Assembly: GCA_011800805.1 (NCBI GenBank)
Contig: MPNW01000217.1
Coordinates: forward strand, 1-64,000
Direction of reading: 5' to 3'
Origin: Hirudo medicinalis
Lineage: Eukaryota; Annelida; Clitellata; Hirudinida; Hirudinidae
Length of the DNA: 64,000 nucleotides
The position numbers and the translations under genes were made by a program. Position 1 is the first letter of the stretch; every line of letters starts with the position of its first letter. Below are positions 33,584 to 41,996 of the stretch, piece by piece. The notes below the pieces were generated by a model that ran no database searches, was not told the origin of the DNA, and saw only the letters and a list, made by a program, of their open reading frames with translations.

Positions 33584-35215
33584 ATGAATATTGGAAATTT
33601 TTCGTATCCGCTACCGGCCAACGAACCTCTGTGCAATTATGCGCCGGGAAGCCCAGAACGGAATATCTTAAAAGCCACATTAGCTCAGTTAAAATCCGAA
33701 GTGGCGGATGTGCCTATGTATATAGGAGGAGAAGAAGTGCGTACCTCAAAAAAAATAGCCATCAGACCTCCGCATCAGCATCGGCACATATTAGGCTATT
33801 TTCACGAAGGTGATAAAAAGCACGCCCAGCAAGCCATAGATGCCGCCTTGAAAGCAAAACAGGCTTGGGCCGACATGAGCTGGGAAAACCGGGCCGGTAT
33901 TTTTTTAAAAGCCGCGGATTTGATTGCTACCAAATACAGAAGCCACATGAATGGCACCACCATGCTGGGGCAAAGTAAAAACGCATATCAGGCAGAAATA
34001 GACAGTGCTTGCGAACTGGTCGATTTTTTACGATTCAATGTTCATTATCTAAATGAAATATACAGCCAACAACCCGTTAGTGCGCCCGGCATACACAACA
34101 GGTTGGAGTGGCGGCCACTGGAGGGGTTTGTATTGGCCGTAACACCCTTCAATTTTACTGCCATCGGTGCCAATTTGCCTGCATCTGCAGCCATGTGCGG
34201 CAATGTAGTGGTGTGGAAACCGGCATACACACAGATATATTCTGCTCAAATGTTTATGCGTATTATGCAGAAAGCCGGTTTACCGGATGGAGTTATCAAT
34301 TTGATATACGTAGATGGTCCTGCATTGGGCGATGTAGTATTTAGTCATAAAGATTTTGCGGGCGTACATTTTACCGGTTCAACAGGCGTGTTCAATACCA
34401 TGTGGGAAACCATCGGTAAAAACATGAGCAAGTATCGCACCTATCCTCGTATAGTGGGCGAAACAGGAGGAAAAGACTTTGTAGTAGCTCACAAAAGTGC
34501 CAATGCAAAGGTAGTGGCCACTGCGTTACTCCGCGGCGCATTTGAATATCAAGGCCAAAAATGCTCGGCAGCTTCGCGTGCTTACATACCATCTAACATA
34601 GCCAAAGAGGTAAAAAAACTGTTGGTACAAGGCATTGAAAGTTTCAAAGTGGGTTCGGTAGAAGATTTTGGTAATTTTATTAACGCCGTTATTGACGAAA
34701 AAGCATTCGATCGCATCAAAAAATACATCGACAACGCTCAAAAAAGCAAAGATGCCACCATATTGGTAGGTGGCCATTGCGATAAAAAAGAAGGTTATTT
34801 TGTAACGCCTACGGTTATTGAAGTAAAAGATCCCAAGCACGTTACCATGTGCGAAGAAATATTTGGCCCAGTACTTACGCTGTATGTCTATCCGGCAAAT
34901 CAGTTCGAAAAAACATTAGGACTAGTAGATGCCACATCGCCCTATGCATTAACAGGAGCGATAATATCTACCGACCGAGTGGCTGTGGAACTCGCTACCA
35001 AAAAACTACAAAATGCAGCAGGTAATTTATATATTAATGATAAGCCAACGGGAGCTGTGGTAGGCCAGCAACCCTTTGGCGGTGCGCGTGCCAGCGGCAC
35101 CAACGATAAGGCGGGCTCTATGCTTAACCTGTACCGTTGGCTCAGTGCCAGAACCATCAAAGAAACGTTTAATCCTCCTACAGATTATAGGTATCCGTTT
35201 CTTGCCGAAGAATAA
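33584..35215 (+). CDS. pruA: L-glutamate gamma-semialdehyde dehydrogenase
   Basis: PruA oxidises glutamate semialdehyde (from proline) to glutamate with NAD. The 543-residue aldehyde dehydrogenase has TPFNFTAIGANLPA, VWKPAYTQIYSA, catalytic Glu293 in RIVGETGGKDFVV and Cys327 in EYQGQKCSAASRAY. This is the stand-alone form found outside enteric PutA fusions. No putA-like proline dehydrogenase is nearby. A strong terminator follows. Confidence 0.95.
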   Translation: MNIGNFSYPLPANEPLCNYAPGSPERNILKATLAQLKSEVADVPMYIGGEEVRTSKKIAIRPPHQHRHILGYFHEGDKKHAQQAIDAALKAKQAWADMSWENRAGIFLKAADLIATKYRSHMNGTTMLGQSKNAYQAEIDSACELVDFLRFNVHYLNEIYSQQPVSAPGIHNRLEWRPLEGFVLAVTPFNFTAIGANLPASAAMCGNVVVWKPAYTQIYSAQMFMRIMQKAGLPDGVINLIYVDGPALGDVVFSHKDFAGVHFTGSTGVFNTMWETIGKNMSKYRTYPRIVGETGGKDFVVAHKSANAKVVATALLRGAFEYQGQKCSAASRAYIPSNIAKEVKKLLVQGIESFKVGSVEDFGNFINAVIDEKAFDRIKKYIDNAQKSKDATILVGGHCDKKEGYFVTPTVIEVKDPKHVTMCEEIFGPVLTLYVYPANQFEKTLGLVDATSPYALTGAIISTDRVAVELATKKLQNAAGNLYINDKPTGAVVGQQPFGGARASGTNDKAGSMLNLYRWLSARTIKETFNPPTDYRYPFLAEE

Positions 35216-35236
35216 CCCATGCGGTATTTAATTTCA

Positions 35237-35288
35237 AAAGCCGGAAGAGCTACAACCCTATTATTCCGGCTTTTTATTTTTTTTATTG
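35237..35288 (+). terminator. Rho-independent terminator of pruA
   Basis: AAAGCCGGAA (35237-35246) and TTCCGGCTTT (35264-35273) form a perfect stem followed by TTATTTTTTTTATT. Confidence 0.85.
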
Positions 35289-35304
35289 AATAAATTGCAG
35301 TAAA

Positions 35305-35826
35305 GTGAAATCTATTCTTAGTAAAGAACATATTGCCATTACCATAAAAAGGTTGGCACGGCAAATAGTAGAAAATCATTCCGACTTTTCGGATGTAGTG
35401 ATTATTGGTTTACAGCCGCGTGGTATTTATCTATCTGACAAGATACACAAGGAAATCAAATCGCTGAACAAAGGCGCCAACATTCCCTATGGAAAATTGG
35501 ATATCACTTTTTACAGAGATGATGTACGCAACACCCTGCATAAAGCCAATGAAACCGATATAGCATTCAGTATAGAAAACAAAACGGTGATACTGATAGA
35601 TGATGTGCTATACACAGGACGAACCATCCGTGCCGCGCTAGATTCGTTGTTAGATTTTGGCAGACCCACAAAAGTAGAACTATGCGTGCTTATTGATCGC
35701 AGGTTCAGTCGTCAATTTCCCATTCAGGCCGATTTTATAGGGAAATCTATCGACAGTTTCGAAAACCAAAAAGTACTGGTACGGTGGCAAGAAAACGGCG
35801 ATAGGGAAGAAGTATATATTATATAA
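35305..35826 (+). CDS. pyrR: PyrR-type uracil phosphoribosyltransferase/regulator
   Basis: The 173-residue protein has the PRPP-binding loop VILIDDVLYTGRT (residues 95-107) and typical PyrR stretches VVIIGLQPRGIYLS, PYGKLDITFYRDD and ELCVLIDRRFSRQFPIQADF. PyrR makes UMP from uracil and, in some bacteria, binds pyr mRNA. No pyr genes or PyrR-binding loop are seen here. The start codon is GTG at 35305. Confidence 0.93.
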   Translation: MKSILSKEHIAITIKRLARQIVENHSDFSDVVIIGLQPRGIYLSDKIHKEIKSLNKGANIPYGKLDITFYRDDVRNTLHKANETDIAFSIENKTVILIDDVLYTGRTIRAALDSLLDFGRPTKVELCVLIDRRFSRQFPIQADFIGKSIDSFENQKVLVRWQENGDREEVYII

Positions 35827-35877
35827 AACACTGCCATCCACGAAAATCTATTCTTTTTCGGCAGTAATTAAAATTAG

Positions 35878-35885
35878 TAGCTTTG
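35878..35885 (+). promoter_or_regulatory. -7 element immediately before the 35892 gene
   Basis: TAGCTTTG matches TAnnTTTG and ends 6 nt before the ATG, implying a leaderless transcript. No clear -33 TTTG is visible. Confidence 0.45.
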
Positions 35886-35891
35886 GCAACA

Positions 35892-37196
35892 ATGTTAAGA
35901 GAGATAATAGAAACTAAAAGAAAAGCATTAAAAATAAATTTAGACCCACCTGTGTACGGCACTTTTGCCGAAATAGGTGCGGGGCAAGAAGTAGCTCGAA
36001 ATTTTTTTACCGCGGGTGCCGCCTCCGGAACGGTAGCCAAAACCATGTCGGCCTACGATATGTCTTTTAGCAATGCAATATACGGAGTAGAAGAAAGCGG
36101 CAGGTACGTAAGCCGCAGCCGCGTAAAACAAATGCTTACGCACGAATACGACCTTCTTACCGAAAGGCTACACGGCGAAAAGTACAAAGACAAAACCTTT
36201 TTTGCATTTGCCAATACTGTTACCACGCTCAACTTTAATCGAACCAATGAACCACATGGCTGGTTGGGCTTGCGCTTTCAGGTATCGCCCGGCAGCGATC
36301 CCAACGACTTTATTTTTCATGTAAGACTATTGGATGGCGATACCAGCTTGCAACAAAACGTGTTGGGCATACTGGGTGTAAACCTTGTGTATGCGGCATT
36401 TTATTACAATCACGATGTGCAGCTGACGGTAGAATCGCTGGTAGATAACCTTTCCTTTGGATCGGTGGAAATAGATATGATTAGCCTTCGTGGGCCGGTG
36501 TTTAAAAACACCAACGACCGTTTGGTAAACCTTTATCTTATTGCAAAAGGCTTTTCGGGTGCGGCTATTTTCAATCCGCAAGGCAATGTAATGCAGGCCA
36601 AAGATCTCTTGTACAAAAGAGATATTATGATACTGCGTACCCGGTATTTGCAAAAATCAAAGCCCAACTTCGATTTGTTTAACAAAGCCATCGAGCAGTT
36701 TAAAAAATCGCAACATGCAAATGACGATAACCTTGTGGTGCTGATAGAAGTGCTGATGAGTAATTTGCTGGAAGATAATAACCCTGATAACGACCTTGGC
36801 CTCTTTGCCCAAAGAGCAGAAGAACTATGTGCTACCGGCAACAATGTGATTGTTTCCAATTTTAAGCGAAACAATAAACTGGCGCAATACTTATCCCGCT
36901 GCAAGCCGAAAAACGTGGGTATTTCTACCAATATATCTAACCTCCGTACTATTTTTAATGCCGCCAAATACAGTGATAATTACACGCACGAACTGCTTTC
37001 ATACATCAGCAACCTGTTCAGCCGTAATGTGAAACTGTATGCTTATCCTTATTTAAACAAAAAAACCAACGAAGTGATTACACTTAACAATATGCCCGTA
37101 TCTGCCGAAGCAAAACCGTTGTTCGATTTTTTGGTGATCAACGATTATATAAAAAATATAGAAGGCTACGATGTAAAGGATGTAAAAACCGTGTAG
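35892..37196 (+). CDS. conserved protein of unknown function
   Basis: This is a soluble 434-residue protein (MLREIIETKRKALKINLDPP at the start) without signal peptide or membrane segments. Distinct features are VYGTFAEIGAGQEVARNFFT, an Asn/Arg-rich TVTTLNFNRTNEPHGWLGLR and VLIEVLMSNLLEDNNPDNDL. It looks like a long, full-length conserved family, sometimes given unreliable database labels. I do not recognise a catalytic motif and assign no function. The ATG at 35892 is preferred over the upstream TTG because of the -7 element just before it. Confidence 0.75.
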   Translation: MLREIIETKRKALKINLDPPVYGTFAEIGAGQEVARNFFTAGAASGTVAKTMSAYDMSFSNAIYGVEESGRYVSRSRVKQMLTHEYDLLTERLHGEKYKDKTFFAFANTVTTLNFNRTNEPHGWLGLRFQVSPGSDPNDFIFHVRLLDGDTSLQQNVLGILGVNLVYAAFYYNHDVQLTVESLVDNLSFGSVEIDMISLRGPVFKNTNDRLVNLYLIAKGFSGAAIFNPQGNVMQAKDLLYKRDIMILRTRYLQKSKPNFDLFNKAIEQFKKSQHANDDNLVVLIEVLMSNLLEDNNPDNDLGLFAQRAEELCATGNNVIVSNFKRNNKLAQYLSRCKPKNVGISTNISNLRTIFNAAKYSDNYTHELLSYISNLFSRNVKLYAYPYLNKKTNEVITLNNMPVSAEAKPLFDFLVINDYIKNIEGYDVKDVKTV

Positions 37197-37244
37197 TGTT
37201 GTTTTTACATCTTTTACAATTTTAAAGTAATCGACAATTTGTTT

Positions 37245-37934
37245 TTAGAAGAAAACGCCTAAGCGTATGGCCCATCTATTAAGTGCCACCTTTCCGTCTT
37301 TCCAATCTTTATTAAGGGTAACGTCGGTAAATCCATTTTCAAGACCCAAACCAAAAAATAAATCTGTTTTTTCGGCAATTTGATATTCGGCACCGGCGCC
37401 TAAGAGTAGTCCTAAGTTTACTTTGTTGGTGTTCTTCATTACATTCACATTGTTTCCCGATTGTGAGCCGTATTTATAATCCATTCTCGATTTCAATAAA
37501 GCACCTACGTAAGTACCAAACTGTCCCCAAAATTTCAGTCCATCTTTTGCATTTGTTTTCAATTTTACGCTAAGCGGAATTTGAAGATATTGTAACCTTA
37601 ATTTATAAACTTGTTCGTTTCCACTGGTTTTATCTCTGTACAAACCCCTAGCGGCTGTGCTATACGCCAACTCGGATGATGCGTGGGCTATTTCTAAACC
37701 AGTAGCAAAAGCACCGCGCCCGTCACTAAATAACACATCAGTCATCAAACCATAGTTGATGCCAAAACCACTGCTTTTACGGCTTATGTCATTTTCTGCT
37801 GCTTTTAAAGAATTGGCAAATACCGGATCTACTTTAAAACCTAATCTTACTGTTCTTCCAAAAATTTGATGTTGGGCACGTACGCCTACGGATAATGTTG
37901 TAGCTATTACCCCCAATAAAAGTACTTTCTTCAT
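37245..37934 (-). CDS. PorT-like outer-membrane beta-barrel protein
   Basis: The 229 residues begin with a signal peptide (KKVLLLGVIATTLSVGVRAQ) and alternate short amphipathic strands (GFGINYGLMTDVLFSD, ATGLEIAHASSELAY, LQYLQIPLSVKLK, NLGLLLGAGAEYQIA). It ends in a strand with terminal Phe (RWAIRLGVFF), as expected for a small barrel. Such proteins are abundant in Bacteroidota, and the role is unknown. Confidence 0.8.
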   Translation of the reverse strand: MKKVLLLGVIATTLSVGVRAQHQIFGRTVRLGFKVDPVFANSLKAAENDISRKSSGFGINYGLMTDVLFSDGRGAFATGLEIAHASSELAYSTAARGLYRDKTSGNEQVYKLRLQYLQIPLSVKLKTNAKDGLKFWGQFGTYVGALLKSRMDYKYGSQSGNNVNVMKNTNKVNLGLLLGAGAEYQIAEKTDLFFGLGLENGFTDVTLNKDWKDGKVALNRWAIRLGVFF

Positions 37935-38025
37935 ATTATTACTTGTTTTTACGCTTATTAAATTGTTAATAGAGAGCTTAAAAAAAGAGGTGCCGAAGTT
38001 ACTTATTTTGCCATTACCAATGTGA

Positions 38026-39048
38026 TTAAATGATATTTACTTCTGGAGCAAGTTTTAGGCCAAACTTTTGCAGTACGGCATCTTGTACTAACCTACACAT
38101 TTCCAGCACTTCAAGCCCCGATGCATTGGCGTAATTCAGTAATACTAACGCCTGCTTATCATGCACACCAACATCGCCGCGTCTGTATCCTTTTAGGCCG
38201 GATTGCTCTATCAGCCACCCGGCAGCAAGCTTTACAGTACCATCAGTATTATGGTATGCTACGATGTGCGGAAATTGAGTTTTTAGTTCATCAAATTGTG
38301 CTTTTGGCACGGATGGATTTTTAAAGAAGCTTCCGGCATTGCCTATTATTTGGGGATCGGGAAGTTTGGACGATCGGATGGCAATAACTGCATCAGAAAC
38401 TGCTTTTAACGTAAGGGTTTGCACACCTTGCCTGTCTAACTCTTGTTGTATGGCTCCGTAAGTAGTATTAAAATGTGGAATTTTGCAGAGTTTGTAAGTT
38501 ACATCTGTTATTACAAATTCGTTTTTATAACGGTGTTTGAAAATGCTTTCCCTGTAACCCAATTCACAGTCGCTGTTGGAAAACCGAACTTCTTCTAAAG
38601 TAGCTCTGTGCACTGCCGTAAGGTCATGCACTACCTCTTTTATCTCTACTCCATAGGCACCTATATTTTGCATAGGCGATGCACCTACACAGCCGGGTAT
38701 CAAGGAAAGATTTTCTACCCCGGCATACCCGTGTTCTATACAATATAATACAAACGAATGCCACACTTCGCCGGCACCTACTTTTATACGTATAAATGCT
38801 TCATCTTCCTCCACTTTGGCTATTCCTTTTAAACGATTCTGAATAACCAAGCCTTCTATATTTCGGGTAAACAATACATTGCTGCCACCACCCAGCAGAA
38901 GCGTTGCTTGATTGTTGTTCTTCGCCCATTGTAAATTTTCTTTTAAAACATCCAACGATGAAGCAACGGAGAAATATTGCGCAAGCGCCGATATGCCAAA
39001 GGTATTATAGGGCTTTAGCAAAATATTATTTTGAATCTGAATACTCAT
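38026..39048 (-). CDS. murB: UDP-N-acetylenolpyruvoylglucosamine reductase
   Basis: MurB makes UDP-N-acetylmuramate for peptidoglycan. The protein of about 340 residues has the FAD-binding LLLGGGSNVLF and SLIPGCVGASPMQNIGAYGVEI, the type I loop tyrosine region GYRESIFK, the catalytic Ser in IGNAGSFFKNP, and a C-terminal catalytic Glu in APEVNII. The ATG at 39048 (MSIQIQNNIL) is preferred over 39057. Confidence 0.93.
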   Translation of the reverse strand: MSIQIQNNILLKPYNTFGISALAQYFSVASSLDVLKENLQWAKNNNQATLLLGGGSNVLFTRNIEGLVIQNRLKGIAKVEEDEAFIRIKVGAGEVWHSFVLYCIEHGYAGVENLSLIPGCVGASPMQNIGAYGVEIKEVVHDLTAVHRATLEEVRFSNSDCELGYRESIFKHRYKNEFVITDVTYKLCKIPHFNTTYGAIQQELDRQGVQTLTLKAVSDAVIAIRSSKLPDPQIIGNAGSFFKNPSVPKAQFDELKTQFPHIVAYHNTDGTVKLAAGWLIEQSGLKGYRRGDVGVHDKQALVLLNYANASGLEVLEMCRLVQDAVLQKFGLKLAPEVNII

Positions 39049-39182
39049 ATGAAGCACAATGTTACATCAAAAAACAATGCTTGGCAAGCAGCCTTGCTTT
39101 TATGATGAAGAAATGTAAGGCATTATTCAATATACGCGCAACCATTTAGCCCGCCTAATGTATAACTTCGCAAAAAATAAAT

Positions 39183-39641
39183 ATGATTGCGGGTAATATA
39201 TTAACTAGTTCCATCACCATGGACGATCCAGTTTTTTCAAACTCGGTCATTCTTATTGCCGAGTATAATGAGAGGGGTGCTCTGGGCTTCATCGTCAATC
39301 AACTTTTTGAACGACCCTTAAATCATTTGGTAGCATATAACAACAGCCCGGAATTTCCTTTGTATGTAGGCGGGCCTGTAGATGAGGAGCATCTTTATTT
39401 TGTGCACCAGCGAAACGACGTTGTGTACGGAGGTACACTCATCACAGACAATGTATATTTAGGCGGAGATTTTGCACAAGCTATTTACAACATCAATAAC
39501 GGAACGCTTACCCAAGCCGATATAAAAATATTTGTGGGTCATTGTGGATGGAATACTGGCGAGTTGGAAAAAGAAATAACGGATGGGTACTGGCACATGG
39601 CCAACTATTCGAACGCATTTGTTTTTTCAAAAAATATTTAA
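39183..39641 (+). CDS. YqgE/AlgH-family protein, short
   Basis: The 152 residues carry the family landmarks: NILTSSITMDDPVFSNSVIL, NERGALGFIVNQ, PLYVGGPVDEEHLYFVHQ and FVGHCGWNTGELEKEI. Most members are about 180-190 residues and continue past this last block, so it ends roughly 30 residues early, after SNAFVFSKNI. No continuing frame was found downstream. Function of the family is poorly known. Confidence 0.8.
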   Translation: MIAGNILTSSITMDDPVFSNSVILIAEYNERGALGFIVNQLFERPLNHLVAYNNSPEFPLYVGGPVDEEHLYFVHQRNDVVYGGTLITDNVYLGGDFAQAIYNINNGTLTQADIKIFVGHCGWNTGELEKEITDGYWHMANYSNAFVFSKNI

Positions 39642-39654
39642 CCCCCCTCATCTG

Positions 39655-40410
39655 TTAATTCAATTTCTTTTTCATGCCATTGATCTGCTCTTGAAGATTA
39701 GATACAATGTTTACTAATTGCCCTACGTTCCATCCTTGAGAAGTATTGGATTTTGAAATGATATATTGCGCCTCCCACATTTCTAATACTTCATCGGCAC
39801 TGATAGAGTAAGGCTGAAAAGCAGGATTGTCGCTGATTAAAGTGATTTTGTTTTTCAGTTTTATGTTTTTCTGAACACGCTTGTACACTATTCCGTCGTT
39901 TCGAGACACCAAAATGCAAGCCGTGTTATTTTTTACGGCATCCAAGGCATCTACCTTTTCACCCACTATTATAGAGCCGCTTGGGGTAGGAAGCATCGAA
40001 TCGCCGATAATTTCAAATGCGCGATAGTTTCCGCCACTTAACGTGGGTAGAGTGAACGTATTCAATTCGTCAATAAATTCATGGTCGGCGTAGCTTGATA
40101 AATAACCGACAGCTGCCTTTACGGGTACAAATGGGATGGGTGTAACTATGGGTGCCATTTTTAGTGCACGCCTTTTAGCCAAATAATTGCCGGTATCGGA
40201 ATGTACAGACAGGTCTTTTCTTAATATTTCATCCAAGGTCAGTTTAAACATATCGCACGCGGATTCTAGTACACTCATACGCGGCTCGGCTCGCTCTTCC
40301 TCGTATGCACCCAACAGCGAACGTTTTATACCCAACTTGATGGCAAAGTCATCCTGCGTCCATCCTCTTAGTTTTCTTAGGTATTTTAAATTTTTATTGG
40401 CTACTGACAT
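39655..40410 (-). CDS. XRE-family repressor with S24 peptidase domain
   Basis: The 251-residue protein joins an N-terminal helix-turn-helix (LRKLRGWTQDDFAIKLGIKR) to a LexA/CI-type domain with Ser138 (EIIGDSMLP) and Lys177 (GIVYKRVQ). AAVGYL (99-104) is where the cleavage loop of this class would lie. It resembles phage-type repressors, but no phage genes surround it, so it may be a chromosomal stress regulator. An operator-like dyad precedes the gene. Confidence 0.85.
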   Translation of the reverse strand: MSVANKNLKYLRKLRGWTQDDFAIKLGIKRSLLGAYEEERAEPRMSVLESACDMFKLTLDEILRKDLSVHSDTGNYLAKRRALKMAPIVTPIPFVPVKAAVGYLSSYADHEFIDELNTFTLPTLSGGNYRAFEIIGDSMLPTPSGSIIVGEKVDALDAVKNNTACILVSRNDGIVYKRVQKNIKLKNKITLISDNPAFQPYSISADEVLEMWEAQYIISKSNTSQGWNVGQLVNIVSNLQEQINGMKKKLN

Positions 40411-40421
40411 GGCTAATAATT

Positions 40422-40438
40422 TTAGTGCAAAATACTAA
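40422..40438. promoter_or_regulatory. operator-like dyad upstream of the S24 repressor
   Basis: TTAGT and ACTAA flank GCAAAAT, 12 nt upstream of the repressor ATG, overlapping a TATTTTGC that could act as a -7 on the minus strand. Autoregulation is a reasonable guess. Confidence 0.35.
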
Positions 40439-40449
40439 TTTTTTTATTA

Positions 40450-40605
40450 GAACCTGTTTAAAAATTTTTTATTAAAAGCTTTATAGCCGATAGTTTGACC
40501 ATTTCTTCGGAAGATTCCATTAGGAGGAGCTCATAATTACGACACAATCTTCGATCATTGTCAAACCATGAAAAGGTTCTTTCAACTTTGCGTACCAGAA
40601 CTATG
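40450..40605 (-). pseudogene. IS5-family transposase C-terminus with one terminal repeat
   Basis: The minus strand reads VERTFSWFDNDRRLCRNYEL and EEMVKLSAIKLLIKNF, the standard C-terminal block of IS5/IS1031-type transposases, and stops within the terminal repeat GAACCTGTTTAAAAAT (from 40450). A TTA lies just outside it. Everything upstream of this C-terminal stub is absent; the sequence changes at about 40606 to an adenine methylase. Confidence 0.75.
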
Positions 40606-41200
40606 ATTGGCAAAACCCAATGTTTCTTCGTAGTCGCCACAAAGAATTTCTACTTTTTGCAAGGCCTGGCTAACTGCCAAAATATTCTCTTTTTCGCAAA
40701 TGGTTGGTCGCTTGTAACTTCCCATTGGCACGTTGTATTCATTTTTTCGATTCACTCCGTAAAGTCCATTGAAACAAGCGCGGTTGAGAAAAATAAGCAA
40801 AGCAGCTTGTCGGCTTTGTTCTTCTTTTCTTTTAATTATATAGGTCTCGTTTTTGGTAGTAATACTCTTTTTTTTCTTCGTCTTTTCCTTCAAACCCGTG
40901 AAACTCGTTTTGTAAAATTTCAAGTATTGAAATAAGTTCTTTTGGTTCTGAAGCTATTGTTTTATGGGTGTTAATTAAGTCTTCGTTGATGTCATTTATA
41001 ACTGCTTTTTGAAGACTTGGAAAGTTGTTAAGTACCCGAAGCAAAACCGCTCCGCTACTTACAAATGGTTCTACATACGTGAAATTGTCTTTATAAACGT
41101 ATATGGGCAAAGCCTTTTCGATATCATTAATGAGTTGCGTTTTACCGCCTGCCCACTTCAAAAACGGTTCTGCTATTCTGTCGGTCATTTCTCTTTTCAT
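40606..41200 (-). pseudogene. Dam-type adenine methyltransferase, truncated and frameshifted
   Basis: The N-terminal half is recognisable: EPFLKWAGGKTQLINDIEKA, YVEPFVSSGAVLLRVL and AVINDINEDLINTHK. After a frame change near 40835 it continues as IKRKEEQSRQAALLIFLNRA, CFNGLYGVNRKNEYNVPMGS and VEILCGDYEET. The DPPY catalytic motif and all beyond are gone, replaced by the IS5-type stub. The motif I region has SS where the family usually has two glycines. The fragment cannot methylate DNA. Confidence 0.85.
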
Positions 41201-41203
41201 TAA

Positions 41204-41521
41204 ATTTGCGTGTCAAGAAAATTTACGATTTACATTTTTCTTATTCTTCGTTTCGGTCAGTTATAATGATTTGCAATTTATGTCCTACTGATTTCTGTGC
41301 AACTTTAATGTCAGTGGTTTTGTCGCTTTTAATAGGTCATAATTACTAAACGATTAATAAATTGTCAATCGATGTTATCTGCTCGTCCGCCTTTTTCAGG
41401 GTGTCGGCCAACCACATTATTTGTACATTATCTCCATAAATCGTTCTTAAGAAAGGCAGTAACCATAACATTTTAACAATACATTAAACTTTTATTACAG
41501 AGCATTGTTATAATCTTTGAA
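41204..41521. other. 318-bp stretch without a recognisable gene
   Basis: A minus-strand frame of 41 codons (about 41345-41473, beginning MLWLLPFLRTIYGDNV) is the only open frame of note, and I do not recognise it. No terminator, tRNA or promoter with both elements was found. Confidence 0.5.
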
Positions 41522-41920
41522 GTGGTGAAAAAGAGTATCGTATTCATATTACTAATGGTGTATGGCTTTACCAGTTTTGGTTTTAGTCTCAACTGTTTTT
41601 ATTGTTGCGATAAGCTAAAATCGGTTTCTGTAACAACAAAAACTACAGTTTCAGAATCGTACCCATGCACGAAAGTAATTATGGGTAACGGTAAAAAATG
41701 TTGTGATAACAAGCTGGTTACCGTAAAGATTTCAAACGATCAAAACACCTATTCTCTGCTCGATTTTCAACTACCCTTTTTAGAATCCGGTGTACCAGTT
41801 TTCCTGATAGATTTTAATCTGTCTGTACGTTGCGCCGCAATAGGTCATCCGCAGTTTTACAGCTTACCGCCTCCACTTTTGGTGGATAGAATAGTGCGGT
41901 TTGCCAATTTCAGGATTTAG
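41522..41920 (+). CDS. HYC_CC_PP-type small exported protein
   Basis: This protein of 132 residues has a signal peptide (IVFILLMVYGFTSFGFS), then NCFYCCDKL, a GKKCCDNK cysteine pair and SLPPPLL. The order matches the Bacteroidota HYC_CC_PP family, which often precedes TonB receptors thought to handle copper or other metals. It overlaps the longer frame of the next gene and lies 76 nt upstream of that gene's real ATG, so they are probably co-transcribed. The start is GTG. Confidence 0.75.
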   Translation: MVKKSIVFILLMVYGFTSFGFSLNCFYCCDKLKSVSVTTKTTVSESYPCTKVIMGNGKKCCDNKLVTVKISNDQNTYSLLDFQLPFLESGVPVFLIDFNLSVRCAAIGHPQFYSLPPPLLVDRIVRFANFRI

Positions 41921-41996
41921 TAGAAGTAATTTTTTTAAACCCTCGCCACCTTGCAGTGGCGCAGCATTAAATTTTTATTTCCTATTAAATCATTTT

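Noticed and set aside
39655..41200. Prophage
   Set aside because: A CI-like repressor and a methylase fragment are present, but there are no integrase, structural or lysis genes.
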